Below are positions 10,625 through 18,564 of a stretch of 64,000 bases of DNA, one piece after another. Source of the stretch: VRUE01 sp963774555 (GTDB lineage: Bacteria > Actinomycetota > Thermoleophilia > Solirubrobacterales > 70-9); contig CAVZFL010000002.1 of the NCBI GenBank assembly GCA_963774555.1, forward strand, positions 372,001 through 436,000. The letters are read 5' to 3'. The stretch's first letter is position 1; each line of letters begins with the position of its first letter. Made by a program: the position numbers and the translations under genes. The notes below the pieces were generated by a model, which saw only the letters and a program-made list of their open reading frames with translations, had not been told where the DNA came from and made no database searches.

Positions 10625-11441
10625 CTAACCGCCGAGGGCGACGCGCGTCTCGCGCAGGAACGAGCCGACGGCCTCCGCGGCGCCGTCGGGGCTGCCGGCC
10701 TCTCCCGCGGCCCGAACCAGGCGGCTGCCGATGATCACCCCGTCGGCGACCTCGCCCACCTGGGCGGCCTGGGCCGAGGTGCCGATGCCGAAGCCGACCG
10801 CCACCGGCACCTCGGCCTCGGCCTTGGTCGCGGCGACCAGCTCGGCGAGCTCGGCCGGCAGCTCCTCGCGCTCGCCGGTCGTCCCCACGGTCGAGACGAC
10901 GTAGACGAAACCCCGGGCGACGGCGCAGATCCGCGCCCGCCGCTCCGGCCGGCGTCGTCGGCGCCACCAGCGGCACCAGGGCCAGACCCGCCTCGTCGAA
11001 GGCCGTCGCGCACCGTCTCCGCCTCCTCCAGCGGCAGGTCGGGCACGATCGCCCCCGCGGCCCCGGCGTCGCGAGCGCGCGCGAGCGAACTCCGCGGCGC
11101 CGCCGTGCGCCAGCACCATGTTGGCGTAGACCATGAAGACGACCGGCACCCGCTCGGCGATCTCCGCGCAGATCTCCAGCGCCGTCTCCAGCGTGGCCCC
11201 CGCCTCCAAGCGCCGCCGTCGCCGCCGCGTGGATCGTCGGCCCGTCGGCGAGCGGGTCCGAAAAGGGCACGCCAAGCTCGACCAGGTCGGCGCCGTCGTC
11301 CGGCGTAGGCATCGGCCACCGCGAGCGAAGTCTCTCGATCGGGATACCCGGCCATCATGTAGGGCATCAAGCGCCGCGCGGCCCTCGTCCTTCGGCCGCC
11401 TCGCGAAGGCAGCTCGCGATCCGCCCTGACGCCTCGATCAT
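10625..11441 (-). CDS. trpA: tryptophan synthase alpha chain (frameshifted)
   Basis: Cleaves indole-3-glycerol phosphate to indole and glyceraldehyde 3-phosphate. The ATG at 11441 overlaps the trpB stop (ATGA). Recognisable segments in order are MIEASGRIASCLREA, LMPYMMAGYPDRETSLAVA, ADLVELGVPFSDPLADGPTI with the catalytic Glu, RVPVVFMVYANMVLAHG, AGAIVPDLPLEEAE with the catalytic Asp, GFVYVVSTVGTTGEREEL, VPVAVGFGIGTSAQAA and GVIIGSRLVRA. The frame breaks near 11375, 11310, 11210, 11085, 11005 and 10945, all one-base events. Complete in length at about 270 aa. Sequence error is the likely cause because all catalytic parts remain. Confidence 0.9.
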
Positions 11442-12624
11442 CCGGCGTCCCCCAGGCCACCCCCCGGCTCCGAGCACCTCGGCCAGGTCCTTGTCGCCGC
11501 GCCCGCGAGAGGCAGAGCACGTCGTAGCCCTCGCCGCTCGCCGTTCTCCAGCAGCCAGGCGATCGCGTGCGATGACTCCAGCGCCGGGATGATGCCCTCC
11601 AGCCGACAGAGCGTCGGCGAAGGCGGCCAGCGCCTGCGCGTCGGTGACCGCGAAGTAGCTGGCCCGGCCGCTGTCGCGCAGGTAGGCGTGCTCGGGGCCG
11701 ACCCCCGGGTAGTCGAGCCCGGCCGAGATCGAGTGGGCCTCGAGGATCTGGCCCTCCTCGTCGGCGATCACCGAGGAGAGCGAGCCGTGCAGGACGCCGG
11801 TGCGCCGGCGCCGAGCGAGGCGCCGTGGCGCCCGGTGTCGAGGCCCTCCCCCGCCGCCTCGACCCCGATCAGCTCGACCTCCGCGTCGTCGAGGAACGGG
11901 GTGAAGATGCCGATCGAGTTGGAGCCGCCGCCGACGCAGGCGATCACCCGCGCGGGCAGCGCGCCCTCGGCGGCGAGCGCCTGCTCGCGCGCCTCGTCGC
12001 CGATCACCCGCTGCAGGTCGCGGACCAGGGCCGGGAAGGGGGCCGGGCCGACGGCGGAGCCGATCACGTAGTGGGTGGTCTCGACGTTGGCGACCCAGTC
12101 GCGGATCGCGGCGCTGACCGCCTCCTTCAGCGTCCGCGCGCCGGCCTCGACCGGGACCACCTCGGCGCCGAGCAGGCCCATGCGCTCGACGTTGGGCGTC
12201 TGGCGGCGGATGTCCTCGCTCGCCCATGTAGACGACGCACTCGAGGTCGAGCAGGGCGCAGGCGGTGGCGGTGGCGACGCCGTGCTGGCCGGCGCCGGTC
12301 TCGGCGATCACCCGCGGCTTGCCCATCCGCTCGGCGAGCAGCGCCTGGCCGATCGCGTTGTTGATCTTGTGGGCGCCGGTGTGGGCGAGGTCCTCGCGCT
12401 TGAGGTAGACGCTGCGGCCGGCGCGCTCGGAGAGGCGCTCGGCGCGGTAGAGCGGCGTCGGGCGGCCGATGAAGTCGCGGTGGAGCAGGCGCCAGGCGCT
12501 CGCCGAAGGCGGCGTCCTCGCGCGCCTCGGCCCAGGCCGCGCTCAGCTCGTCGAGCGCCGCGATCAGCGTCTCCGGCACGTAGCGCCCCCCGTAGGGGCC
12601 GAATCGCTCCTCGACGGCGCTCAT
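11438..12624 (-). CDS. trpB: tryptophan synthase beta chain (frameshifted)
   Basis: PLP enzyme joining indole and serine. The start MSAVEERFGPYGGRYVPETL overlaps the trpF stop (ATGA). The PLP lysine region is LKREDLAHTGAHKINNAIGQ, followed by RVIAETGAGQHGVATATACA with the catalytic Glu, the PLP phosphate loop ACVGGGSNSIGIF, GVGPEHAYLRDSGRA and the C-terminal GRGDKDLAEVLGAGG. The frame breaks near 12490, 12225, 11810, 11605, 11540, 11510 and in the g-run near 11460. The restored end is a TGA at 11438-11440 overlapping the trpA ATG. Coupling between trpF, trpB and trpA is therefore intact at the junctions. Confidence 0.92.
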
Positions 12625-13258
12625 GCCGAGGTGACGCTAGCGCCCTTGGCGGCCTCGAAGAACGCCGCCATCGCCGCGTGGTCCTTGCGGCCCGGCTCGG
12701 CCTCGACCCCGCTGGCGACGTCGACCGCGTAGGGGTGGGTGACCTCGATCGCCGTCGGCGACGTTGTCGGGCCGCAGGCCGCCGGCGACGATCGCCGGCA
12801 CCTCGGAGCGGCGCTCGCGCAGCAGCCCCCAGTCGAAGCTCTCGCCGGTGCCGCCCCAGAGCCCCTTGCCGCGGCGGTCGAAGAGGTGGAAGTCGGTGCG
12901 GTAGGCCTCGGCGCCGTGGACCTCGGCGCGCGCTGGCGACGTGGATCGCCTTGATCACCTTGACGCCGGTGCGGCGCGCCACCTCGGCGCAGAACTGAGG
13001 GCCCTCGGCCCCGTTCAGCTGCACCATCGTCAGCCCGGCCCCCTCGACCGCCTTCGCGACTTCCTCCAGCTCGGGGTTGACGAAGACGCCAACGACCTCG
13101 CACTTGCGGCGGAAGGCGGCGCAGATAGCCGCCGCTTCGCCCGACTCGACCGCCCGCGGGCTCTTCTCGTAGTGGATCAGCCCGATCGCCCAGGCGCCGA
13201 GCAGCACGGCCTCGGCGGCGTCGTCCAGATTGGTGATCCCGCAGATCTTCACCCGCAT
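12621..13258 (-). CDS. trpF: phosphoribosylanthranilate isomerase (frameshifted)
   Basis: Converts phosphoribosylanthranilate to CdRP in tryptophan synthesis. The start MRVKICGITNLDDAAEAVLL carries the catalytic Cys in KICGIT. Then come GLIHYEKSPRAV, VVGVFVNPELEEV, MVQLNGAEGPQFC, RRTGVKVIKAIHV, TDFHLFDRRGKGLWGGTGES with the catalytic Asp, PAIVAGGLRPDN and PYAVDVASGVEAEPGRKDH. The frame breaks near 12935 and 12760, both one-base. It ends at 12621, overlapping the trpB ATG. First gene of the trpFBA unit; the upstream gene is divergent. Confidence 0.92.
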
Positions 13259-13358
13259 CCAACCAGGGTACGGGAGGAGGCCGGCTGCCGGGCCGGCCTC
13301 AACGACGTTCCCGCCATGGGTCAAGTGCGTTTTCGATCGAATTCATTAGAGTGGTGGC

Positions 13359-14291
13359 ATGTCGATGCCGCGGGGAGGGACCGTCGGCGGCCGCCGGGTC
13401 GCCGCTCTTGCCCTGGCGGGTTTGGCACTGGCGCTCGGCGCTGGCGGCTGCGGCGGTGGTGGCGGTGGCAGCGGCAGCTCGAGTACCCGCGAAAGCACCG
13501 CGGACGCCACCGAAGGCTTCGACACCGGGGCCGCTTGGGGCCTGATCAAGCGTCAGGTCGCGGTGGGTCAGCGGCCGGCCGGCTCGCTGCAGCTCCGCCG
13601 CCTCGCCGCGCAGCTACGTCCCCTCCTGCCCAACGGCGAATTCGAACCGCTGCCGGGCGAGCCGCATCTGCGCAACATCGTCGGCACCATCCCCGGAAGA
13701 GAACCGGCGATCGTCCTCGGCGCCCACTACGACACGCTGACCAAGCCGCACGGGTTCGTCGGCGCCAACAACGGCGCTGCGGGCACGGCGATCGTGATCG
13801 AGGCGGCACGCGCGCTGGAGCGGGCTACCCCCCGCCCCGATGCGCGAGCCGTCCATTTCGTTCTCTTCGACGGCGAGGAGCCGGCGCACGGCAAGCCCGA
13901 GGAAGGAAGCGACTTCTACCACGAAGGGCTGCGGGGCTCGCGGGCCTACGCGAACGCGCACAAAGGGCAGACTTCGGCGATGATCCTGCTCGACTACGTC
14001 GCCGGTCGCGGCCTGCACCTGCCACGCGAGGCGAACTCGAGCAAAGGTCTCTGGCAGAAGACGCTCACCGCCGCTCGCGAAGTCGGCACGGAACACTTCT
14101 TCTCGCCCAAGACAGGCCCGACGATCCTCGACGACCACGCGCCCTTCCTGCTGCAGGGAGTGCCGGCTGTTGACTTCATCGATTGGAGCTACCCCGGGCA
14201 CTCGCTTGCCGACGGGATTGACCGCCTGTCTCCTCGCAGCGTCGAAGCGGTTGGCGAAACCACGGTCCAGCTGATCGAAGACCTGCGCTGA
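13359..14291 (+). CDS. M28-family zinc peptidase-like lipoprotein
   Basis: 310 aa, exported as a lipoprotein (GLALALGAGGCGGGGG, Cys about residue 31). The peptidase fold of the M28/glutaminyl-cyclase-like branch is clear: AIVLGAHYDTLTKPHGFVG (first His and Asp), FVLFDGEEPAHGKPEE (catalytic and ligand Glu), GLRGSRAYANAH, SAMILLDYVAG and ILDDHAPFLLQGVPAVDFID (second His). The metal-bridging Asp, normally in GAND-G, is Asn here (VGANNGAAGTA), so activity may be altered unless this is one base error. It lies in opposite orientation to HtrA, with stops 4 bp apart. Confidence 0.82.
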   Translation: MSMPRGGTVGGRRVAALALAGLALALGAGGCGGGGGGSGSSSTRESTADATEGFDTGAAWGLIKRQVAVGQRPAGSLQLRRLAAQLRPLLPNGEFEPLPGEPHLRNIVGTIPGREPAIVLGAHYDTLTKPHGFVGANNGAAGTAIVIEAARALERATPRPDARAVHFVLFDGEEPAHGKPEEGSDFYHEGLRGSRAYANAHKGQTSAMILLDYVAGRGLHLPREANSSKGLWQKTLTAAREVGTEHFFSPKTGPTILDDHAPFLLQGVPAVDFIDWSYPGHSLADGIDRLSPRSVEAVGETTVQLIEDLR

Positions 14292-14295
14292 GGCG

Positions 14296-15492
14296 CTATT
14301 CGGCTTTGGCAGGGCGGACGCCGAGCGTGACCGTGAAAGTCTTTTCTTCGTTGTCGCCGCGCAGCACGGTCACTTCCATCTTGTCGCCGGGCTGGGCGCC
14401 GTTGACGGCGTTGACCACGTCTTCCATCGAGGCGACCGGCTTGCCGTCGATTTCGGTGATGATGTCGCCGCCGAGCGTGACCTGAGCGCCTTCGATCGTC
14501 GCTTCGGTGTCGCCGCCTTCGAGCCCGGCCTTGTCCGCCGGGCCGCCCTTGACGACTTCGGCGACGAGAACGCCTTTTTCGACCGGCAGTTTGAGCGCCT
14601 TGGCCACCGCGGGGGTGACGCTGCCGCCGTTGATGCCGAGGAAGGCGTGCTTGACTTCGCCGTGCTGCTCGATCTGCTGGACGACTTCGCGCGCGGTGTT
14701 GATCGGCACCGCGAAGCCGATGCCGACGTTGCCGTTGCTGCCGCCGGTCTGGATCTGCGAGTTGATCCCGATCACGTTGCCGGCGGTGTCGATCAGCGGC
14801 CCGCCGGAGTTGCCGGGGTTGATCGCCGCGTCGGTCTGGATCACGTGCGAGATCGAGAAACCGTTGGGGGCTTGGATCTGGCGCTGCAGAGCGGAGACGA
14901 TGCCGCTGGTGACGGTGCGGTCGAGGCCGAAGGGGTTGCCGATCGCGACCACTGGGTCGCCGACCTGAACTTTCGAGGAGTCGCCGAGGGAGAGCGGGTG
15001 CTCCTGGCTTTCCGGCACGTCGATCTTGAGCAGGGCGACATCGGTTGCCGGGTCGGCGCCGACCACTTCGGCTTCGTGACTGGTGTCGGAGGAGCCGAGC
15101 TTGACCTCGACCTTGGTCGCGCCTTCGACCACGTGGTTGTTGGTGACGATGTGGCCTTCGTTGTCGATCAGGAAGCCGGAGCCGGTCGCGATCCCGCCGC
15201 CCCGCGATTCTTCTTCGCCGAACGGGCTGAGCGAGGAGCCGCTTTCTTCGGGCGCCTCGGTGGATTCGATGAAGGCGACTCCCTGACCGTCGTGGCGATA
15301 GATCTGGTTGACGGTGTTCGTATCGGAGCTTTCCTGGCTGTCGACCGGGGCCGCGATCGGCGCGCTCACCGCCGTCGTCGTTTCGCTCTTGGCGTCGATC
15401 CAGCCGGCCGAGATCGCGATCGCGCCGAAGACGGCGACAACCGCGCCGCCGAGGAGGGCCGATCCAAAGGGGCTGCGGAAGAAGCCTCGCAT
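14296..15492 (-). CDS. HtrA/DegP-like membrane-anchored serine protease
   Basis: 398 aa. One N-terminal membrane segment (FGSALLGGAVVAVFGAIAIS) places the protease outside the cell. The S1C trypsin-like domain has the triad His in IVTNNHVVEGATK, Asp in DPATDVALLKID and Ser in TDAAINPGNSGGPLI. A C-terminal PDZ domain follows (AFLGINGGSV … GGPADKAGLEGGD … GGDIITEIDGKPV). It is expected to degrade or refold damaged exported proteins. The gene sits between trpC and the trpFBA unit without a functional link to them. Confidence 0.93.
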   Translation of the reverse strand: MRGFFRSPFGSALLGGAVVAVFGAIAISAGWIDAKSETTTAVSAPIAAPVDSQESSDTNTVNQIYRHDGQGVAFIESTEAPEESGSSLSPFGEEESRGGGIATGSGFLIDNEGHIVTNNHVVEGATKVEVKLGSSDTSHEAEVVGADPATDVALLKIDVPESQEHPLSLGDSSKVQVGDPVVAIGNPFGLDRTVTSGIVSALQRQIQAPNGFSISHVIQTDAAINPGNSGGPLIDTAGNVIGINSQIQTGGSNGNVGIGFAVPINTAREVVQQIEQHGEVKHAFLGINGGSVTPAVAKALKLPVEKGVLVAEVVKGGPADKAGLEGGDTEATIEGAQVTLGGDIITEIDGKPVASMEDVVNAVNGAQPGDKMEVTVLRGDNEEKTFTVTLGVRPAKAE

Positions 15493-15572
15493 TGGGACAA
15501 CTCTAGGGCGTGTTCCTCAGCGATTCCTAAACGGTTGCCGAAGAAGCCTTAAATGCCGGCCCGACAGGGAAC

Positions 15573-16379
15573 TCAAGGCAGGTGATGCTCTCGCGTGCCT
15601 TCGTCGTGGCCGGTCAGCTCGCGCACCTTCGCCTCGGGGTCGGCGGCGCCCATCAGCGCCTCGCCGATCAGCACCGCGTCGACGCCGACCCGCTCCAGCT
15701 CCTCCAGCTGCGCCCGGGAGGAGATGCCGCTCTCGGCGACCACAGTCTTGCCCGCCGGCACGTCGGGCATCAGCTCATAGGTGGTGGCGACGTCGACCGT
15801 GCCCGAGTCGAGGTCGCGGTTGTTGACCCCGATCACGTCGGCGTCGAGTGCCAGCGCCCGCTCGAGCTCCTGCTCGTCATGCACCTCGACCAGGCAATCG
15901 AGGTCCAGCCCGCGCGCCTCCCCATACATAGACGCCAGGCTGTCGTCGTCGAGAGCCCGAACGATCAGCAACACCGCGTCGGCCCCGTTCACCGCGGCCT
16001 CGTACAGCTGATACGGATCGACGATGAAGTCCTTGCGCAGGATCGGCAGGTCACAGGCGGCCATCGCCGCCCGCAGGTCCTCGAGCGAGCCCCCGAAGTG
16101 CCGTTCGTCGGTCAGCACCGAGAGCGCCGCTGCCCCACCCCGCTCGTAAGCCCGGACCTGCTCACCGACGCCTGCCGTCGCAGAGATATCCCCGGCACTC
16201 GGCGAGCGCCGCTTGAACTCCGCGATCAACGACAACCCTGGCCGCACCAGCGCCTCCCGAAACGGCCGATCGTCGCCGCGCGCAGCCAGCCGCGATTCCA
16301 GGTCCACCAACGGAACCCGCCCCCGGCGCTCCTCCACGCCTTCCCGCGCCACCGAGATCAGCTGCTCGATCATTGCCAC
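15573..16379 (-). CDS. trpC: indole-3-glycerol phosphate synthase
   Basis: 268 aa TIM barrel that closes the indole ring from CdRP. Motifs: LSLIAEFKRRSPSAGDIS (catalytic Glu and Lys), AALSVLTDERHFGGSLEDL, LPILRKDFIVDPYQLYEA (catalytic Lys), GLDCLVEVHDEQELERAL-like segment, VIGVNNRDLDSGTVD and VVAESGISSRAQLEELE. Start is GTG 16379 or the ATG at 16373; no ribosome site decides. In related genomes trpC usually follows trpD. Here about 14 kb of accessory genes lie between trpD (30515) and this gene. Confidence 0.95.
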   Translation of the reverse strand: MAMIEQLISVAREGVEERRGRVPLVDLESRLAARGDDRPFREALVRPGLSLIAEFKRRSPSAGDISATAGVGEQVRAYERGGAAALSVLTDERHFGGSLEDLRAAMAACDLPILRKDFIVDPYQLYEAAVNGADAVLLIVRALDDDSLASMYGEARGLDLDCLVEVHDEQELERALALDADVIGVNNRDLDSGTVDVATTYELMPDVPAGKTVVAESGISSRAQLEELERVGVDAVLIGEALMGAADPEAKVRELTGHDEGTREHHLP

Positions 16380-16424
16380 GTGAGGGGCAAAGCCTAACCA
16401 GTCGGCGCCTCCCGCGCCGGAGCA

Positions 16425-17129
16425 TCACGGCGTCACGTATAACCCCAGCCACCCCTGCACCGCTTTGCCGCCGGATTCAAGCGTGTAGATCGTGTAGTTA
16501 GCGGTCCAGGCGCCGGTTGCGGGGCAGAAGCCGTTGCTGCCTTCTTTGCGCGATACCGTCGTATTGATTAAGACGACGCCTAGCGCTTTTTCTTCGAGCG
16601 CTTCTTTGTGTTTGCCGGAGTCGGGGTCGATTAAGGCTTTGAGGTTTTCGGCTCCGTATACGCAGGTGATGCCGAGCCCGAAGCAGTTTAAGAGCTGGAT
16701 CGAGCCCGAGGCGGTGAGGAAGAAGTCGTCTTCGCCGCTGACTTCGATCGCGCCTGTGATCGGCAGGGTTGGGTGTATGCCGCCGGTGCAGACTGCGCAG
16801 CCTTCGCCTAATTTGGGCGTCGGTAATTTGCCGAATTCTAGCGAGGTTAGTTTGATACCGAGTTTTTCGCCCGAGGTCGTCGTCGTTTCCGCCACGGCCT
16901 TGGAGTCTTCGCATTTGACGGTAGCGAGGCTGTTTTTGAGTTCCGGGTTTTCGGCTAAGGCGAGGATCTTTGTTCCCGCTTCCCAGACTTCTCCTTCGGG
17001 GCAGAGTTTGCCGGCTTCGACTAAGGATTTGCAGAGGGCGAGTTCGCTAGCCAATGCGGTATTGGCCGATATCGCAAACAGCGACATCATCGACGCAACT
17101 GTCACAGTCCCCAGCAGCAATGCCTTCAT
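16425..17129 (-). CDS. Cys-rich secreted family protein, copy 1 (TTA-codon family)
   Basis: Unrecognised family with five members in this window. About 234 aa. The ATG at 17129 follows an AGGAGA ribosome site and gives a signal peptide (MKALLLGTVTVASMMSLFAI…ALAS). The mature protein carries the eight family cysteines: LCKSLVE, LCPEGE, KCEDS, GCAVC, NCFGLGITC and GFCPATGAW. Eight leucines are written TTA (at 17022, 16956, 16824, 16809, 16689, 16632, 16569 and 16440), although the rest of the gene uses many GC-rich codons. It lies 45 bp after trpC and has its own promoter. Function unknown; the even Cys count suggests four disulfides in an exported domain. Confidence 0.85.
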   Translation of the reverse strand: MKALLLGTVTVASMMSLFAISANTALASELALCKSLVEAGKLCPEGEVWEAGTKILALAENPELKNSLATVKCEDSKAVAETTTTSGEKLGIKLTSLEFGKLPTPKLGEGCAVCTGGIHPTLPITGAIEVSGEDDFFLTASGSIQLLNCFGLGITCVYGAENLKALIDPDSGKHKEALEEKALGVVLINTTVSRKEGSNGFCPATGAWTANYTIYTLESGGKAVQGWLGLYVTP

Positions 17130-17165
17130 CGAAGATCTCCTCTCGCTCAAGGCGATCGGGAATTA

Positions 17166-17207
17166 CAGTTAGCGTGGAGATATAACTTGTCAAGGCAGTA
17201 TAGTCAA
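17166..17207 (-). promoter_or_regulatory. tandem promoter of Cys-rich copy 1
   Basis: Two overlapping -35/-10 pairs, both with 17-bp spacing, read on the minus strand: TTGACT (17202-17207) with TATATC (17179-17184), and TTGACA (17189-17194) with TAACTG (17166-17171). The match to housekeeping sigma consensus is good. Inference from sequence only. Confidence 0.6.
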
Positions 17208-17210
17208 GTA

Positions 17211-18026
17211 TTATTGAGTATGTTTGTTGGACTTTGCGCCCTCTTTATCCGCCACGTGACAGCTACGCGCGACGCTCGTCGCCAAACTGCGGCCGTCGTC
17301 GAAGCCGTAGGTGGCCTGGGCAAAGGGGAAGAGGGCCGTGTCGAAACCGGCTGGCGCTTCGCAGGCGGCCGAGACATAGGAGTGGTGCCGGCCGCGGTAG
17401 GTGTAGGTGCGCCGCAGTGTCATGTCGAAGTGAGTGAGATAGGCCCAGTGCTGGGCCTGGCGAGGAAGCATCGTGCTCATCACCGTGCCGAACAGGCCTT
17501 TGCGTTTGGAGACGCGGAAGACGAGGACGAATGCCCCCGGGGGGTTGCGGGCGTAGGCTTGGGCGAGGATCAGCTTGCGGCCGTTCCGACGCGGCCCGTT
17601 GAAGGCCAGCAGTTTGGCGTTGACTTCGGCGACGGGTTGGGTCGGCAGGCGTGCCTGCAGGCGGACGTGGCCGGAGCCGACGATCGCATCGCCGCAGATC
17701 GCCCGCGCCTCTCGTTCGCTGGCGGGCTCGATCGAAGCGACGTTGCAGGTCGGCAAGCCGCGGTCGTATAGACGGCCCTGGCGGTTGATCGCGACGGAGA
17801 TCGTGCGCAGTTGCGGCAGGTGGCCTTCGTCGCCACTGGCGCTCGTCACGTTCCCGCCGACGTGGACAGCCACGGGAATGCGCGTTACGCGAGGCAGGGT
17901 GCTGGGGTGGATCGAGGCGTCGAAGGAGGTGACGAGGTCGCCGTCCTGGTTCAGCTCGGCGCGTGCCGGCAGGCCTGCGCACAGTGCCAGCGCAGCTGCA
18001 ACCGCGACAACCCTCGCCGCCCGCAT
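17211..18026 (-). CDS. secreted protein of unknown function
   Basis: 271 aa with a signal peptide (MRAARVVAVAAALALCAGLPA). The mature part is rich in beta strands: LPRVTRIPVAVHVGGNV, LPQLRTISVAINRQG and ARAICGDAIVGSGHVRL, with conserved-looking cysteines (PTCNVAS, ICGD, AACEAP, RSCHV). Proteins of this kind are common in Solirubrobacterales, but I know no assigned function. The C-A-x-V-G-x-G-x-V module recalls the repeated C-P…I-G-x-V modules of the large secreted proteins at 22968 and 34322; the relation is a guess. The start lies 3 bp after the stop of the 18030 gene, so the two are in one operon behind the MMPL transporter. Confidence 0.7.
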   Translation of the reverse strand: MRAARVVAVAAALALCAGLPARAELNQDGDLVTSFDASIHPSTLPRVTRIPVAVHVGGNVTSASGDEGHLPQLRTISVAINRQGRLYDRGLPTCNVASIEPASEREARAICGDAIVGSGHVRLQARLPTQPVAEVNAKLLAFNGPRRNGRKLILAQAYARNPPGAFVLVFRVSKRKGLFGTVMSTMLPRQAQHWAYLTHFDMTLRRTYTYRGRHHSYVSAACEAPAGFDTALFPFAQATYGFDDGRSLATSVARSCHVADKEGAKSNKHTQ

Positions 18027-18029
18027 CGG

Positions 18030-18524
18030 TCAGCCGAACCTCGCCGGGTCGATCCGGCAGTAGTCGAAGCCGAAGCCGAGCACGGTGTTGTTGGCCTTGT
18101 TGGAATTGGCGTTGAGGTCGACCGAGTAGGAGGAGGCCCTGTGCTTGTCGCCGGCAGCCAAGGCGGTGCCGATCTTCTCGACGATCTCCTTCTCGGTGTC
18201 GAGCAACCCGAGCCATTTGCCGAGCCTCGCTTGGTCGGCACCGGGTTGTGGCACAGCTTCGAGCTGGCGGATCGTCTTCGCGAACGCGGTCGCCGCGCGG
18301 AAGAAGTGCTTGGAGGCCGGCTTCAACTTCCCGGCCTTCACCTCGCCTTTGGCGCCCTTGAAGATGCGCTTGTTGGCGAGGACGTTGGCCTTGCAGATCG
18401 GCTCGGCGCGGGCAACGTATTCGTCGCGGGTGGTTTCCGCCGCGGCGGACTGGGCGAGGGTCAAGGTGAGCGCAAGCAGCGCCACGCCAACCAGTGCGCA
18501 TTTCCCACCATGGGATCCATTCAT
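18030..18524 (-). CDS. small secreted alpha-helical protein of unknown function
   Basis: 164 aa. The ATG at 18524 follows a GGAGA site, and a signal peptide follows (CALVGVALLALTLTLAQSAAA). The mature part is charged and helical (TTRDEYVARAEPICKANVLA; FFRAATAFAKTIRQLEAV; LLDTEKEIVEKIGTALAAGD) and ends FGFDYCRIDPARFG, leaving two cysteines that could pair. It is placed between the MMPL transporter (40 bp upstream) and the 17211 gene (3 bp downstream). This suggests an exported accessory to that transporter, but there is no direct evidence for it. Confidence 0.7.
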   Translation of the reverse strand: MNGSHGGKCALVGVALLALTLTLAQSAAAETTRDEYVARAEPICKANVLANKRIFKGAKGEVKAGKLKPASKHFFRAATAFAKTIRQLEAVPQPGADQARLGKWLGLLDTEKEIVEKIGTALAAGDKHRASSYSVDLNANSNKANNTVLGFGFDYCRIDPARFG

Positions 18525-18564
18525 CGTCTCCAACTCTCCCTGTCTTCGCTTGGCAAGATCGAAT

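Noticed and set aside
12941..14173. 410-codon open frame on the plus strand across trpF and the peptidase
   Set aside because: Spans two genes in other frames and has no recognisable features; the peptidase frame beginning at 13359 is the real one.
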